From assembly GCA_035542155.1 (NCBI GenBank), contig DATKLX010000084.1:1-22112 (forward strand): 22,112 nt of DNA, read 5' to 3'. The position numbers were made by a program, and so were the translations under genes. Below are positions 8,274 through 15,723 of the stretch, in pieces (the stretch's first letter is position 1; every line of letters begins with the position of its first letter). The notes beneath the pieces were generated by a model. That model was not told the DNA's origin, searched no databases, and was given only the letters and a program-made list of their open reading frames with translations. Source of the DNA: DATKLX01 sp035542155. GTDB lineage: Bacteria > Chloroflexota > Anaerolineae > Anaerolineales > Anaerolineaceae.

Positions 8274-8500
8274 AGGCCCCCGGAGGAAAAGATCCACAAT
8301 GGCTAGTGACTTCGCATCATTTTTGCAGTCCGAGCCGACTCAATAAGTATCGGTATTTACCCAAAAACAAGCCCAGGTTAATAGATGATAAAACGACGCT
8401 CAACGCAATCGGATTATTCGTTTATTCGCATATTCCAGGCCGGAATCAATAAACCCCACTTGGCACAGGGACTTGCCGCTAAACCAGCCAACTCACCTTG
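8274..8500 (-). other. Long 5' leader of the lipoprotein gene, no gene seen
   Basis: If the promoter at 8501-8528 is used, the transcript has a leader of about 220 nt. The stretch is less GC-rich than its surroundings. I see no convincing open reading frame, riboswitch class or terminator in it. A second promoter closer to the gene is possible but none is clear. Confidence 0.4.
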
Positions 8501-8528
8501 ATTATAGTCAATTGTCTGGAGAATGCAA
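8501..8528 (-). promoter_or_regulatory. Promoter of the lipoprotein gene with an operator-like spacer
   Basis: On the minus strand TTGCAT (8528-8523) and TATAAT (8506-8501) are 16 bp apart. The spacer contains GACAATTGAC, the same ten bases that recur in the 36-bp palindrome 65-110 bp upstream. This suggests that a regulator binding that sequence could block the promoter. Confidence 0.6.
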
Positions 8529-8536
8529 TAGAAATC

Positions 8537-8552
8537 TGGCACGATTTTTGCA
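8537..8552 (+). promoter_or_regulatory. Sequence matching the sigma-54 -24/-12 consensus
   Basis: TGGCAC, five bases and TTGCA match the sigma-54 consensus, with GG and GC ten bases apart. Transcription would start near 8564 and run into the palindrome and then antisense to the MFS gene end. No gene lies downstream, and I do not know whether this organism has sigma-54, so this may be chance. Confidence 0.2.
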
Positions 8553-8578
8553 TTGAAACCGTATCTATAGACCTGTCT

Positions 8579-8614
8579 GGACAATTGACCCCCATATATG
8601 GGGGTCAATTGTCC
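8579..8614. repeat. 36-bp perfect palindrome
   Basis: Positions 8579-8596 are the exact reverse complement of 8597-8614. Each arm contains GACAATTGACCCCC, and the centre is ATATAT. A related arm GTCAATTGTC is at 8507-8516, inside the lipoprotein promoter. A short further inverted repeat, TCCCTGG (8612-8618) and CCAGGGA (8630-8636), abuts it. It lies 33 bp after the MFS stop but has no T-run on either strand, so it is more likely a protein-binding site or structured RNA than an intrinsic terminator. Confidence 0.9.
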
Positions 8615-8646
8615 CTGGCAGCCAACCATCCAGGGATGGGAATGCC

Positions 8647-9936
8647 TCATACATTCCGGAGCCGCCCTGCCTCAGCCAACGGTTGTTTGCGCCGGCTAGG
8701 AGCCCAGAAAAAGCCCCAGTACATGGAGATCGAGAGGACGTACAACCCGATCGTCCCCAGAAATGCAGGACCAAACCCGTAATGGTCCTGGATCCATCCG
8801 CTAATCGTCGGGCTGAACGCCCAGCCAAAGCTGGTGGCCATGCTGACAAGGCTGGCGACCATCGCTCGTGCCGAGGGCTCCACCTGCTCCATGACAAACG
8901 TCTGGTAGACAGGACTGCTCATGTTCATCAGCGCCAGGCGGACGAAATAAGCCAGCGCACTCAGCCAGAACCAGGGCGAGAAACCCAGCATCACCAGGAA
9001 GGGGATCGAAAGTCCCTGGGTGATCACCACCAGTTGGATCTTGCCCAATCGGTCCGCCAGGGGAGGCGCGATCATCAGGCCAACCCCCATTGCCAGTGAG
9101 CCCCAGGCAAAAAGGGCGCCGATCGCCGGGTCGGATTGGTGGTAGGCAGCGCGAAAGAACACGTTCATAAACGGCATGATCAACCCCGCACCGATCGATG
9201 TGACCAGCATCGGCAGGATCAGCTTGCCCAGCAGGCCCGGCTTTTTGGCAAAATAGCCGAAGGGAGCAAACACCGAGCGCTGGGCTTTCTCCAGGCGCGG
9301 TGTGACCAGGAAAAACAGGGGGAGCAAGCCAACCGCGCCGCTTAGTGCGGTCAAATTGAGCGACATCGAGTAGGCGGCGGTACTCGTTGGGCTGACTTCC
9401 TGCACCGCGGCAGCCCAGGTGGGGAGCAGCCCGCCCAGCCAGTTGCCGACGAAACCGGAGGCCATCATTAGCCCGGAACTGAAACTGAAGAGATAGGTCC
9501 TCTCCATATCCGCACTGTTTTCCATGAGAAACGGGCCCATCGTCACCGTGGAGAGTGCCTGGCCCAACCCGATCAGAACGTTCATGACAATAAACATCGC
9601 CACGTTTGGCCAGGCGACCATCCCAAAAATCGCCGCGGCGACCAACCCGGCTCCGATGATCAGCGAGCGCTTCCGGCCGAGCAGGTCTGCGCAGTAGCCC
9701 ATGGGCACGGCCATGATCAGCGCGGTCAGATTGCTGGCGGTCACCAGATTGCCCAGCAAGGTGCGATCGTATCCCAGGCTGAGCACGTAGAAATTGAAGA
9801 GCAGCCGGTAGATACCTGATGCCACGCCGGTCAAGACCACACTCAATAGATAAAGCCGGGCGTTCGACTGAAACGCCGCCAGCCTCTCTTGGTAGGTCCT
9901 CAGGACGGAGAGATAGCGATTGCGCCTTTGGGTCAA
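8647..9936 (-). CDS. Major facilitator superfamily transporter
   Basis: This 429-residue protein is the usual size for an MFS permease with 12 transmembrane helices in two halves. The first half has the cytoplasmic loop signature GYCADLLGRKR (80-90) after helix 2. A related APPLADRLGK lies at the matching place in the second half (near 300-310). The substrate cannot be told; drug or metabolite export is possible. The start codon is TTG at 9936, supported by a strong GGAGG seven to eleven bases upstream. The N terminus is basic and cytoplasmic, as expected. A TTCGCC/TATGAT pair on the minus strand near 10130-10102 could be its promoter, with a leader of about 160 nt. No ligand-specific neighbour is present. 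Confidence 0.9.
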   Translation of the reverse strand: MTQRRNRYLSVLRTYQERLAAFQSNARLYLLSVVLTGVASGIYRLLFNFYVLSLGYDRTLLGNLVTASNLTALIMAVPMGYCADLLGRKRSLIIGAGLVAAAIFGMVAWPNVAMFIVMNVLIGLGQALSTVTMGPFLMENSADMERTYLFSFSSGLMMASGFVGNWLGGLLPTWAAAVQEVSPTSTAAYSMSLNLTALSGAVGLLPLFFLVTPRLEKAQRSVFAPFGYFAKKPGLLGKLILPMLVTSIGAGLIMPFMNVFFRAAYHQSDPAIGALFAWGSLAMGVGLMIAPPLADRLGKIQLVVITQGLSIPFLVMLGFSPWFWLSALAYFVRLALMNMSSPVYQTFVMEQVEPSARAMVASLVSMATSFGWAFSPTISGWIQDHYGFGPAFLGTIGLYVLSISMYWGFFWAPSRRKQPLAEAGRLRNV

Positions 9937-10220
9937 ATTTTCCTCCAGATGGCGATCGATTCGTTGCAGAACCGGGGAATTCCTGGCTTACCCCAGCGGA
10001 CATCATAGTCCAAGGAGAGCGGACCAGCAAGACTAGACGATCCAAAAACTGACAAACTTCCCCTTTCCAGGCTGACATTTTTCCCGCCGCACTCAACAGA
10101 TATCATACGATTTCTTCTTCCCCAGGCGAAGGATTGCACCCGGGCATAGGATAATCGTCACGGGAATGAGGAAATTTGCCACTAGGTACACTTCCAGACA
10201 AGTGGATAAGATATTCCATA

Positions 10221-10721
10221 ATGTTCGTACAAGATCTTGCCCACCTGTCGATTTTTCAGGGCCTGAGCGAATGCCAGATTGCCCAGATTCAACCGTTGTT
10301 GGAAGTTTGCGACTACTCCAGGGACACGGTAGTGTTTGAGCAGGGAGATCCCGCCCAGTACCTGTATATCCTCTTCAAGGGCGAGGTTCTTGTACGCTAT
10401 AAAGCCTATGATGGGCCGGTGATCACCGTCGCCAGGATTGGACCCGGGGGGGTTTTCGGCTGGTCCTCCGCGTTGGGCCGCCCAACGTATACCTCCGGAG
10501 CAGTTTGCACGCAGGACAGCCATGTATTCCGCATGAGCGGGAAAGCTTTACTGCGCCTCTGCGACCTGGACCCAGATACCGGCAGCCAGATCCTTACCCG
10601 GTTGACCGCAGTGATCAGCGAACGCCTGAACACCGGCCACACGCAAATCCTGGGGTTTCTGACCCAGGGAATCGATGGAACGAGTGATCAACCAGAGGAG
10701 GGAGGTGCGAAAAAACCGTGA
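10221..10721 (+). CDS. Lone cyclic nucleotide-binding domain protein (Crp-like, no DNA-binding domain)
   Basis: This 166-residue protein is a single Crp-type sensory domain. It has the opening helix LAHLSIFQGLSE, the strand LYILFKGEVLVRY, a PGGVFGWSSAL segment and the closing helix. Canonical cAMP receptors have FGE-x-x-L and Arg-Ser/Thr at the phosphate-binding cassette. Here the glutamate is Trp and no matching arginine is seen, so cAMP binding is doubtful. The helix-turn-helix that follows this domain in transcription factors is absent. The ATG at 10221 includes the whole fold. An upstream in-frame TTG at 10176 has GAGGA close to it and would add 15 residues. The stop overlaps the NifU-type gene as GTGA, suggesting joint expression. 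Confidence 0.75.
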   Translation: MFVQDLAHLSIFQGLSECQIAQIQPLLEVCDYSRDTVVFEQGDPAQYLYILFKGEVLVRYKAYDGPVITVARIGPGGVFGWSSALGRPTYTSGAVCTQDSHVFRMSGKALLRLCDLDPDTGSQILTRLTAVISERLNTGHTQILGFLTQGIDGTSDQPEEGGAKKP

Positions 10722-10975
10722 ACGACCAATACCCGATGGGGAACACCTATTCCACAGAAGAAAGCGTCAAGGCGCTGATCGAACAACTGGACGCGTATAT
10801 CGCTCAGTTTCACGGCGGCTCGGTACAGATGGTTTCGTTCGACGGCAAGCTATTAAAAGTTCGCCTGGGCGGCGCGTGTATGGGCTGCCCGCTCTCCCCG
10901 GCCACGCTGCATGGCTGGGTCGCCGGGACTGTTAAACAGTTCTTCCCGCAGATCGAGGTAATCGAGGCTATTTAG
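10718..10975 (+). CDS. NifU C-terminal-domain protein (Fe-S cluster carrier, Nfu type)
   Basis: This 85-residue protein is almost only the NifU C-terminal domain. It shows the FHGGSVQMVSFDGKLLKVRLG strand pair and GGACMGCP with Cys54 and Cys57. In Nfu proteins these two cysteines hold a [4Fe-4S] cluster bridged between two subunits for transfer to target enzymes. Length fits short stand-alone Nfu proteins. The GTG start overlaps the stop of the upstream gene by four bases (GTGA), and a purine-rich GGAGGGAGGT lies about 12 bases before it. The gene ends two bases before the convergent chelatase gene, with no terminator between. Pairing with a Crp-like sensor is unusual and may mean joint control in Fe-S or redox metabolism; that is inference. 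Confidence 0.88.
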   Translation: MNDQYPMGNTYSTEESVKALIEQLDAYIAQFHGGSVQMVSFDGKLLKVRLGGACMGCPLSPATLHGWVAGTVKQFFPQIEVIEAI

Positions 10976-10977
10976 CT

Positions 10978-11979
10978 TCAAAGCCCACGGGCCGCCCCGC
11001 GCAGCTCTTCCTGGGTTCCCCCACTCTGTTTATCCATCTCCTGGCGGACAGCCTGATAGAGGCTTTCCGCTTTCAGTTCCTGCAAAGTATAGCAGGGGGC
11101 ATTTAAGTGCTCTGCCAGCGTCTGGGCCAAACCTTGATCGAAGGCAACGTGCTCCATGTTCACGACTACGCAGCGGAATTTTTCCTCGGCGATCTTATCC
11201 GCGTACTGGTGGGCTTCCGGCTGCGGGGGCAGGTTTCCGAGCGAGACGTTCCCCGCCCCATCGGTGAGAACAATCAGCAGCGGCATCACATCCGGGTGAA
11301 GCAGCCGCTCGCGGGAGAGGACTTCGAGCCCCATTTTCAGCCCGGCTGAGAGCGGCGTCTTCCCGCCGACGGGAATTTCGGCCAGGGCACGCTGGGCCAG
11401 GAAAATGGAATGGGTGGGGGGCAATACGAGGGTGGCGCGGTCTTTCTGGAATACGACGAGGCCAACCCGGTCGCGGCGCTGGTAGGCGTCGGTCAAAAGG
11501 GAAAGAATGGCGCCTTTGGTCGCCGACATGCGCTCGGCCACCGCCATCGACCAGGATGCATCGACGAGGAAGAGGACGAGGTTGGATGCGCGGCGCACAC
11601 GAACCTTGCGCTGGTAGTCGGTGGGCCGGATGGCAAACGCGACCCGCTTGCGCTGTTCGGCGCGCTCGTTTTGGAAAGGCGCCGCGGCGCGGAAGGTGGC
11701 ATCAAAAGCCAGGTCGTCAGCCTTCCCGTGGGCAGGACGCGCCTGAATATAGCGGCCGCGCTTGCGGTCGGTGTGGGTGCGCGAGCGCCGGCCGCCGTGC
11801 CGGCGCACCATTTTGTCCAGCGGAGTATCCAGGCGGCGGGGAGCAAAGGATTCGCCGGTCTTGGGAACCTGCCCGCCATCCCACCAATATGCGCTGTGAT
11901 CGTCGAAGACATTCTGCTGGCTGGCGTCGACCGCGCCGAAATCCGGCGGCTCTTCACTCTCCTTGCCCTCAGTCAGCTC
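10978..11979 (-). CDS. VWA half of a ChlD-type cobaltochelatase/Mg-chelatase subunit, reached by -1 frameshift
   Basis: These 333 codons follow the shift site at 11980-11989. They start with an acidic linker (ELTEGKESEEPPDFG), then a family segment ending FAPRRLDTPLDK. Next come a basic segment GGRRSRTHTDRKRGRY, ALDATFRAAAP-like residues and the VWA domain. The VWA domain has a metal-ion-dependent adhesion site: DASWS (Asp84, Ser86 and Ser88 counted from the Met at 11811), Thr152 and LTDG (Asp184). In chelatases this half regulates the AAA+ ring and contacts the large catalytic subunit during metal insertion into a tetrapyrrole. No ATG, GTG or TTG occurs in frame between the shift site and 11811. 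The ATG at 11811 would cut off linker sequence that looks conserved, so independent translation is unlikely. Confidence 0.8.
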   Translation of the reverse strand, partial: ELTEGKESEEPPDFGAVDASQQNVFDDHSAYWWDGGQVPKTGESFAPRRLDTPLDKMVRRHGGRRSRTHTDRKRGRYIQARPAHGKADDLAFDATFRAAAPFQNERAEQRKRVAFAIRPTDYQRKVRVRRASNLVLFLVDASWSMAVAERMSATKGAILSLLTDAYQRRDRVGLVVFQKDRATLVLPPTHSIFLAQRALAEIPVGGKTPLSAGLKMGLEVLSRERLLHPDVMPLLIVLTDGAGNVSLGNLPPQPEAHQYADKIAEEKFRCVVVNMEHVAFDQGLAQTLAEHLNAPCYTLQELKAESLYQAVRQEMDKQSGGTQEELRGAARGL

Positions 11980-13079
11980 TTTTTTTTTTGAGCTGCCGTC
12001 TCCATTTCAGCCTCTTCACCACTCGGCTGAGATTGGCTGCTGCCCGAAACCTGGCTCTGGAGCTGCGAGATGCGCTCTTGCAAATCTTCGAAACCGATCT
12101 CGGTCTGCTGGAAGGGGCCGCGCTTGATGCGGTGCGGCAGCGCCAGCTCGGCGGCCAGGGCGATATCCCGGTCGGTGATCGCCGTGCGGCCCTCGAAGGC
12201 CGCCTGAGCTCGGGCAGTTTTGAGGATGACCAGGTCGGAGCGGTGCCCATCCACGTTCAGGGAGGCGGTCAGGGCCGCGATGGAAAGCAGGTCACGCCGG
12301 GAATAAGTAACCTGACCGACAAGTTGGCGGGCGCGCTCGATCTGGTGCGAGAGGTCCCCCTCGCGTGCCAGCCACTGCTCGCGGAAGAGGTTGGGATCTT
12401 CCTCGAAGCCCAGGTTGCGCTCTATGATCATCACCCGCTCGCGGGCGTCGCGGATGCCGTGAATCTCAACGGAGAGCGCAAAGCGGTCGAGCAACTGCGG
12501 GCGTAGATCGCCTTCTTCGGGATTCATCGTGCCAACCAGGATAAAGCGCGCCGGGTGGCTGAAGGAAATTCCCTCGCGCTCGACGATGTTCATGCCCATC
12601 GCCGCCGAGTCGAGGAGCACGTCAACCACATGATCGTCCAGAAGGTTCACTTCATCTATATACAGCAACCCACGATTGGCCGCGGCCAGGACGCCCGGCT
12701 CAAAATGGCGCTCGCCGCGCTGGATCGCTTTCTCGATATCCAGTGTCCCGACCACGCGGTCCTCGGTGGCTGAGACAGGCAGGTTGACGAAGGCGGTCAC
12801 CCTCATGCTCACCGGCAGGGTCTCCCCGCTGGCGGATCGCTCGCGGCACTCGGTGCACCAGGTCGCCGGTGAATCCGGGTCGCAGCCAAAACGGCAGTCG
12901 CTGACCACCCGCACCTGGGGGAGCAGCGCTGCCAGGGCGCGTGCGGCAGTGGATTTTGCGGTCCCTCGCTCTCCTCGAATTAAGACCCCCCCAATCCGTG
13001 GGTCAACAGCATTTAAGACCAGAGCGCGGCGCATCCGCTCCTGGCCGACAATCGCAGTGAATGGATAAATTGCTGGCAT
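11973..13079 (-). CDS. AAA+ ATPase half of ChlD-type chelatase (short, ChlI-like product)
   Basis: The zero-frame product is 368 residues. Walker A is GERGTAKS (36-43) and Walker B is LLYIDE (138-143), followed by the arginine-rich AAA+ elements and sensor regions typical of ChlI/BchI. Four cysteines (62, 66, 75, 78) form a C-x3-C, C-x2-C pair set just after the first strand, a probable metal or Fe-S site seen in the cobaltochelatase-type branch. The reading frame ends as KKKS-stop, one codon after the A-AAA-AAG slip site. Normal decoding gives a ChlI-like ATPase, and a -1 shift gives about 700 residues by adding the VWA half. I chose the ATG at 13079 because the family starts at FTAIVGQ; an ATG 20 codons earlier lacks support. 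CobN/ChlH is not in the window, so the target metal is unknown. Confidence 0.88.
   Translation of the reverse strand: MPAIYPFTAIVGQERMRRALVLNAVDPRIGGVLIRGERGTAKSTAARALAALLPQVRVVSDCRFGCDPDSPATWCTECRERSASGETLPVSMRVTAFVNLPVSATEDRVVGTLDIEKAIQRGERHFEPGVLAAANRGLLYIDEVNLLDDHVVDVLLDSAAMGMNIVEREGISFSHPARFILVGTMNPEEGDLRPQLLDRFALSVEIHGIRDARERVMIIERNLGFEEDPNLFREQWLAREGDLSHQIERARQLVGQVTYSRRDLLSIAALTASLNVDGHRSDLVILKTARAQAAFEGRTAITDRDIALAAELALPHRIKRGPFQQTEIGFEDLQERISQLQSQVSGSSQSQPSGEEAEMETAAQKKKS
11974..11995 (-). other. Candidate -1 frameshift site between the ATPase and VWA halves
   Basis: The mRNA carries ten A residues (11989-11980) followed by G, so the 0-frame codons are CAA AAA AAA AAG AGC UGA. This contains the classic -1 heptamer A-AAA-AAG, with a stop two codons later. 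GGAG lies 10 bases before the A run, in position to act as a stimulating Shine-Dalgarno-like element. The A run is enclosed by a perfect 6-bp inverted repeat (CAGCTC and GAGCTG). A CGCCG/CGGCG hairpin follows about 30 bases downstream. A run this long could also cause transcriptional slippage. A sequencing indel cannot be excluded. Confidence 0.75.
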
Positions 13080-13197
13080 ACACTTTCCCTGTCGTCGTAT
13101 CTTTTGAAGTTTACCACAACTCAGTTTTGGTTGCATCAACCCAGACCACTTTTAAAATTTAGCCTGGATCTGCCAATGGATCCTCAATTAGATAGGG

Positions 13198-13226
13198 TTG
13201 CCAAGTTTGAGATTCATGCTTATAAT
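13198..13226 (+). promoter_or_regulatory. Sigma-70-type promoter of the S1 protein gene
   Basis: TTGCCA (13198-13203) and a perfect TATAAT (13221-13226) are 17 bp apart. Transcription should start near 13233, giving a leader of about 32 nt. It is divergent from the chelatase gene, whose own promoter in 13080-13200 is not obvious. Confidence 0.8.
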
Positions 13227-13264
13227 GTGATTTACATCTATTTCAAGCGGAGTACACAAATCGT

Positions 13265-14536
13265 ATGGATCAAAACGACGCCAATCTCGAGCAGGGGGCT
13301 GCGCCCGAGAATAATCAGGTTGGTGAAAACCACAACATGGAGTCCTTGCTGGAACAAGAAGGTCTTGGAATTGATTTCCCCCTCCAGGGCGAAATTCGAC
13401 CCGGGATGATCGCCAGCATCAGCCCGAACCAAATCCTGGTCAGTGTGGGCACAAAATCCGAAGGCGTGATTTCAGGCAAAGAACTGGAAGCGATCCCTCC
13501 GGCAGAGTTCACCACCCTTAAAGTTGGTCAGGAAATCCCGGTCTATGTGGTAAACCCCGAAGATCAGAACGGCAACCTGGTGCTCTCCTACGTTCGAGCG
13601 CGTGAAGAAGTGAGCTGGAAGGACGCGGAGGCCCTGCAGGCTTCTGGCGAAACTTTTCACGGCGCGATCATTGGCTATAACAAGGGCGGTTTGATCGTTC
13701 CCCTGGGAACCCTGCGCGGTTTTGTTCCCGCCTCACAAATCAGCCTCTCGCGGCGGGTAGCCCTTAGCGGGGATACCCCCGAACAGCGCTGGAGCAAAAT
13801 GATCGGCCAGGACATCAGCGTGCGCGTGATTGAAGTCGACCGCGAGCGCCGCCGCCTGATCCTCTCCGAGCGCGCCGCCAGCACCGAGACCCGCGAATCG
13901 CTCAAAGAGCGGGTGATTGAAGAGCTCAAGGAAGGCGAAATCCGCACCGGGCGCGTCACCAGCCTGGCGGACTTCGGCGCCTTCGTCAACATCAGCGGCG
14001 CCGACGGCCTGGTTCACCTCTCCGAAATTTCCTGGGACCGGATCCAGCACCCCAGCGAAGTCTTGAAAGTCGGGCAGGAAGTTAAGGTCAAGGTCATCAG
14101 CATCGACCGCGACAAGAAGCGCATCGGCCTGTCCATCCGACAGCTCCTCGAAGACCCGTGGGCCCAGCAGGTTGGCCATTTCCAGGTCGGGCAGCTCGTC
14201 CAGGGCACCATCACTCGCCTGACCAAGTTCGGCGCGTTTGCTCGCCTCGAAGGCGATAAGGATCTGGAAGGCCTGATCCACATCTCCGAGATCAGCGAAA
14301 AACGCATCGAGCATCCAAAGGAAGTCCTCAAGGAAGGCGATGTAGTCACCCTGCGGGTGATCAAGATCGACGCGGAAAACCATCGCATCGGCCTCAGCCT
14401 GCGCCGGGTAGATTCTCCAATGTACGCCGATATGGACTGGCAGTCTCTGGCCGAAGAGTTAGAAGCTCCCGCGAAGGAAGAGAAAAAAGCGAAAGAACCT
14501 CCTGCTGAACCGGAAGAAGACGAATCCGAGGCGTAA
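13265..14536 (+). CDS. rpsA: 30S ribosomal protein S1 homologue with four S1 domains
   Basis: This 423-residue protein has four S1 RNA-binding repeats, at about 43-112, 128-200, 222-295 and 308-382. The last two are the clearest, each with a GxVxxLxxFGAF strand and an HxSEIS segment. A charged tail rich in Glu, Lys and Ala ends the protein. S1 proteins hold mRNA on the small ribosomal subunit during initiation. Four repeats is the number usual in many non-proteobacterial S1 proteins, against six in E. coli. The start at 13265 has only a weak CGGAG about 12 bases upstream. The gene has its own promoter and terminator. Other S1-repeat proteins exist, so the rpsA identity rests on repeat number and layout. 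Confidence 0.85.
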   Translation: MDQNDANLEQGAAPENNQVGENHNMESLLEQEGLGIDFPLQGEIRPGMIASISPNQILVSVGTKSEGVISGKELEAIPPAEFTTLKVGQEIPVYVVNPEDQNGNLVLSYVRAREEVSWKDAEALQASGETFHGAIIGYNKGGLIVPLGTLRGFVPASQISLSRRVALSGDTPEQRWSKMIGQDISVRVIEVDRERRRLILSERAASTETRESLKERVIEELKEGEIRTGRVTSLADFGAFVNISGADGLVHLSEISWDRIQHPSEVLKVGQEVKVKVISIDRDKKRIGLSIRQLLEDPWAQQVGHFQVGQLVQGTITRLTKFGAFARLEGDKDLEGLIHISEISEKRIEHPKEVLKEGDVVTLRVIKIDAENHRIGLSLRRVDSPMYADMDWQSLAEELEAPAKEEKKAKEPPAEPEEDESEA

Positions 14537-14550
14537 TTTCTGCGAACCGG

Positions 14551-14583
14551 GAGCGCACCGCATCGGTGCGCTCTTCATATTTC
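14551..14583 (+). terminator. Terminator after the S1 gene
   Basis: A perfect 10-bp GC-rich stem (14551-14560 with 14564-14573) with a CAT loop is followed by TTCATATTT. The tail is not a pure T-run, so some readthrough into the dipeptidase gene 16 bp later is possible. Confidence 0.78.
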
Positions 14584-14598
14584 CCCAAACCAAACGAT

Positions 14599-15723
14599 AT
14601 GCCCCTCCTGATCGATGCCCACGAAGATCTGGCCTGGAACATCCTCTCCTTCGGCCGGGATTTTTCCCTTTCCGCCCACGAAATCCGTCAGCGGGAGATC
14701 GGCACACAGATTCCCACCTGGAATCACGGCGACTGTCTCCTTGGTTGGCCTGATTTCCAGCGCGGCCAGGTGGCGGTGGTGTTCGCCACCCTGTTCGCCA
14801 CCCCGGCCCGCTCCAGGGAGGGTTCCTGGGAGAAGCTGGTCTATAAGAACCCCGACCAGGCCTACGATCTATACCGGCGCAGCCTGGAGGCTTATTACCG
14901 CCTGGTGGATCAAAAGCCGGACAAATTCCGCCTGATCCTGAACCAGGCGGATCTCAAAGCGGTTCTTAACCATTGGGCGCAGCCACTCAAGATCTCTGCA
15001 GACCCGGACGCCGAACGGCCGGGCCACCCGGTGGGTCTGGTCGTCTCGATGGAAGGCGCCGAATCCATCCGCAAGCTGGTCGAGCTGGAAGAATGGTGGA
15101 CCGATGGCCTGCGCATGATCGGCCCGGCCTGGGCGGGCAATGCCTTTACCGGCGGGACAGGCGAGCCCGGCCCGCTGACCCACGCCGGGCGCGAGCTGCT
15201 GGAAACGATGAGCGGCCTGGGGTTTGGGTTGGATATCTCCCACATGGATCCGCAGGCCGCCCTGCAGGCGATCGATGCGTATGGAGGGGTCGTGTACGCC
15301 AGCCATTCGAACGTTGCCAGGCTGGTCAAAGATCCTGATTCGAACCGCCATCTCACCGATGCGGTAATCCGCAGCCTGATCGCAAAAGATGGCGTGATCG
15401 GCCTGGTCCCATATAATCGCTTCTTGAAACCAGGTTGGACCTGGAATCTTCTCGATGGCCGCTCGCGGGTCCATCTGCAGGACCTGGTTGCTCAAATCGA
15501 TACGGTCTGCCAGATGGCCGGTGACGCCCGTCACGCGGCGATCGGAACTGATTTCGAGGGGGGATTTGGCTGGTTGGGCGTGCCGGAGGAAATTGATACC
15601 ATCGCTGACCTGCAGAAGATCGTTCCCCTGTTGGCCGAAAAAGGATATACTCCAGAAGATATTGAAGCCATCTTCCACAGCAATTGGGAATCAATCTTGC
15701 ATCGAATTCTCCCTGAGAAATGA
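14599..15723 (+). CDS. Membrane dipeptidase (peptidase family M19)
   Basis: This 374-residue zinc enzyme is in the renal dipeptidase family, which hydrolyses dipeptides, including ones with D-residues at the C-terminal side. All five expected metal ligands can be placed: His8 and Asp10 in IDAHED, Glu152 in VSMEGAE, His215 in DISHMD and His236 in YASHSN. IGTDFEGGF near the C terminus is also typical. No signal peptide is seen, so it is probably cytoplasmic despite the family name. I chose the ATG at 14599 because IDAHED follows directly. It has no ribosome binding site and lies just after the S1 terminator. The stop overlaps the next gene as ATGA. Confidence 0.93.
   Translation: MPLLIDAHEDLAWNILSFGRDFSLSAHEIRQREIGTQIPTWNHGDCLLGWPDFQRGQVAVVFATLFATPARSREGSWEKLVYKNPDQAYDLYRRSLEAYYRLVDQKPDKFRLILNQADLKAVLNHWAQPLKISADPDAERPGHPVGLVVSMEGAESIRKLVELEEWWTDGLRMIGPAWAGNAFTGGTGEPGPLTHAGRELLETMSGLGFGLDISHMDPQAALQAIDAYGGVVYASHSNVARLVKDPDSNRHLTDAVIRSLIAKDGVIGLVPYNRFLKPGWTWNLLDGRSRVHLQDLVAQIDTVCQMAGDARHAAIGTDFEGGFGWLGVPEEIDTIADLQKIVPLLAEKGYTPEDIEAIFHSNWESILHRILPEK

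Noticed and set aside
8579..8614. Palindrome as an intrinsic terminator of the MFS gene
   Set aside because: There is no T-run after the stem on either strand, and its arm recurs in a promoter spacer.
8498..8782. Possible 94-codon gene across the palindrome
   Set aside because: It runs through the structured repeat and antisense into the MFS gene, with no ribosome binding site or protein-like pattern.
10978..11811. VWA protein as an independent gene starting at 11811
   Set aside because: That ATG has no ribosome binding site and would remove linker residues that look conserved in the family; the -1 shift explains the extended frame better.
13129..13141. Small inverted repeat GGTTG-CAT-CAACC as an operator of the chelatase gene
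   Set aside because: Five-base arms are common by chance and no second copy or matching regulator is seen.
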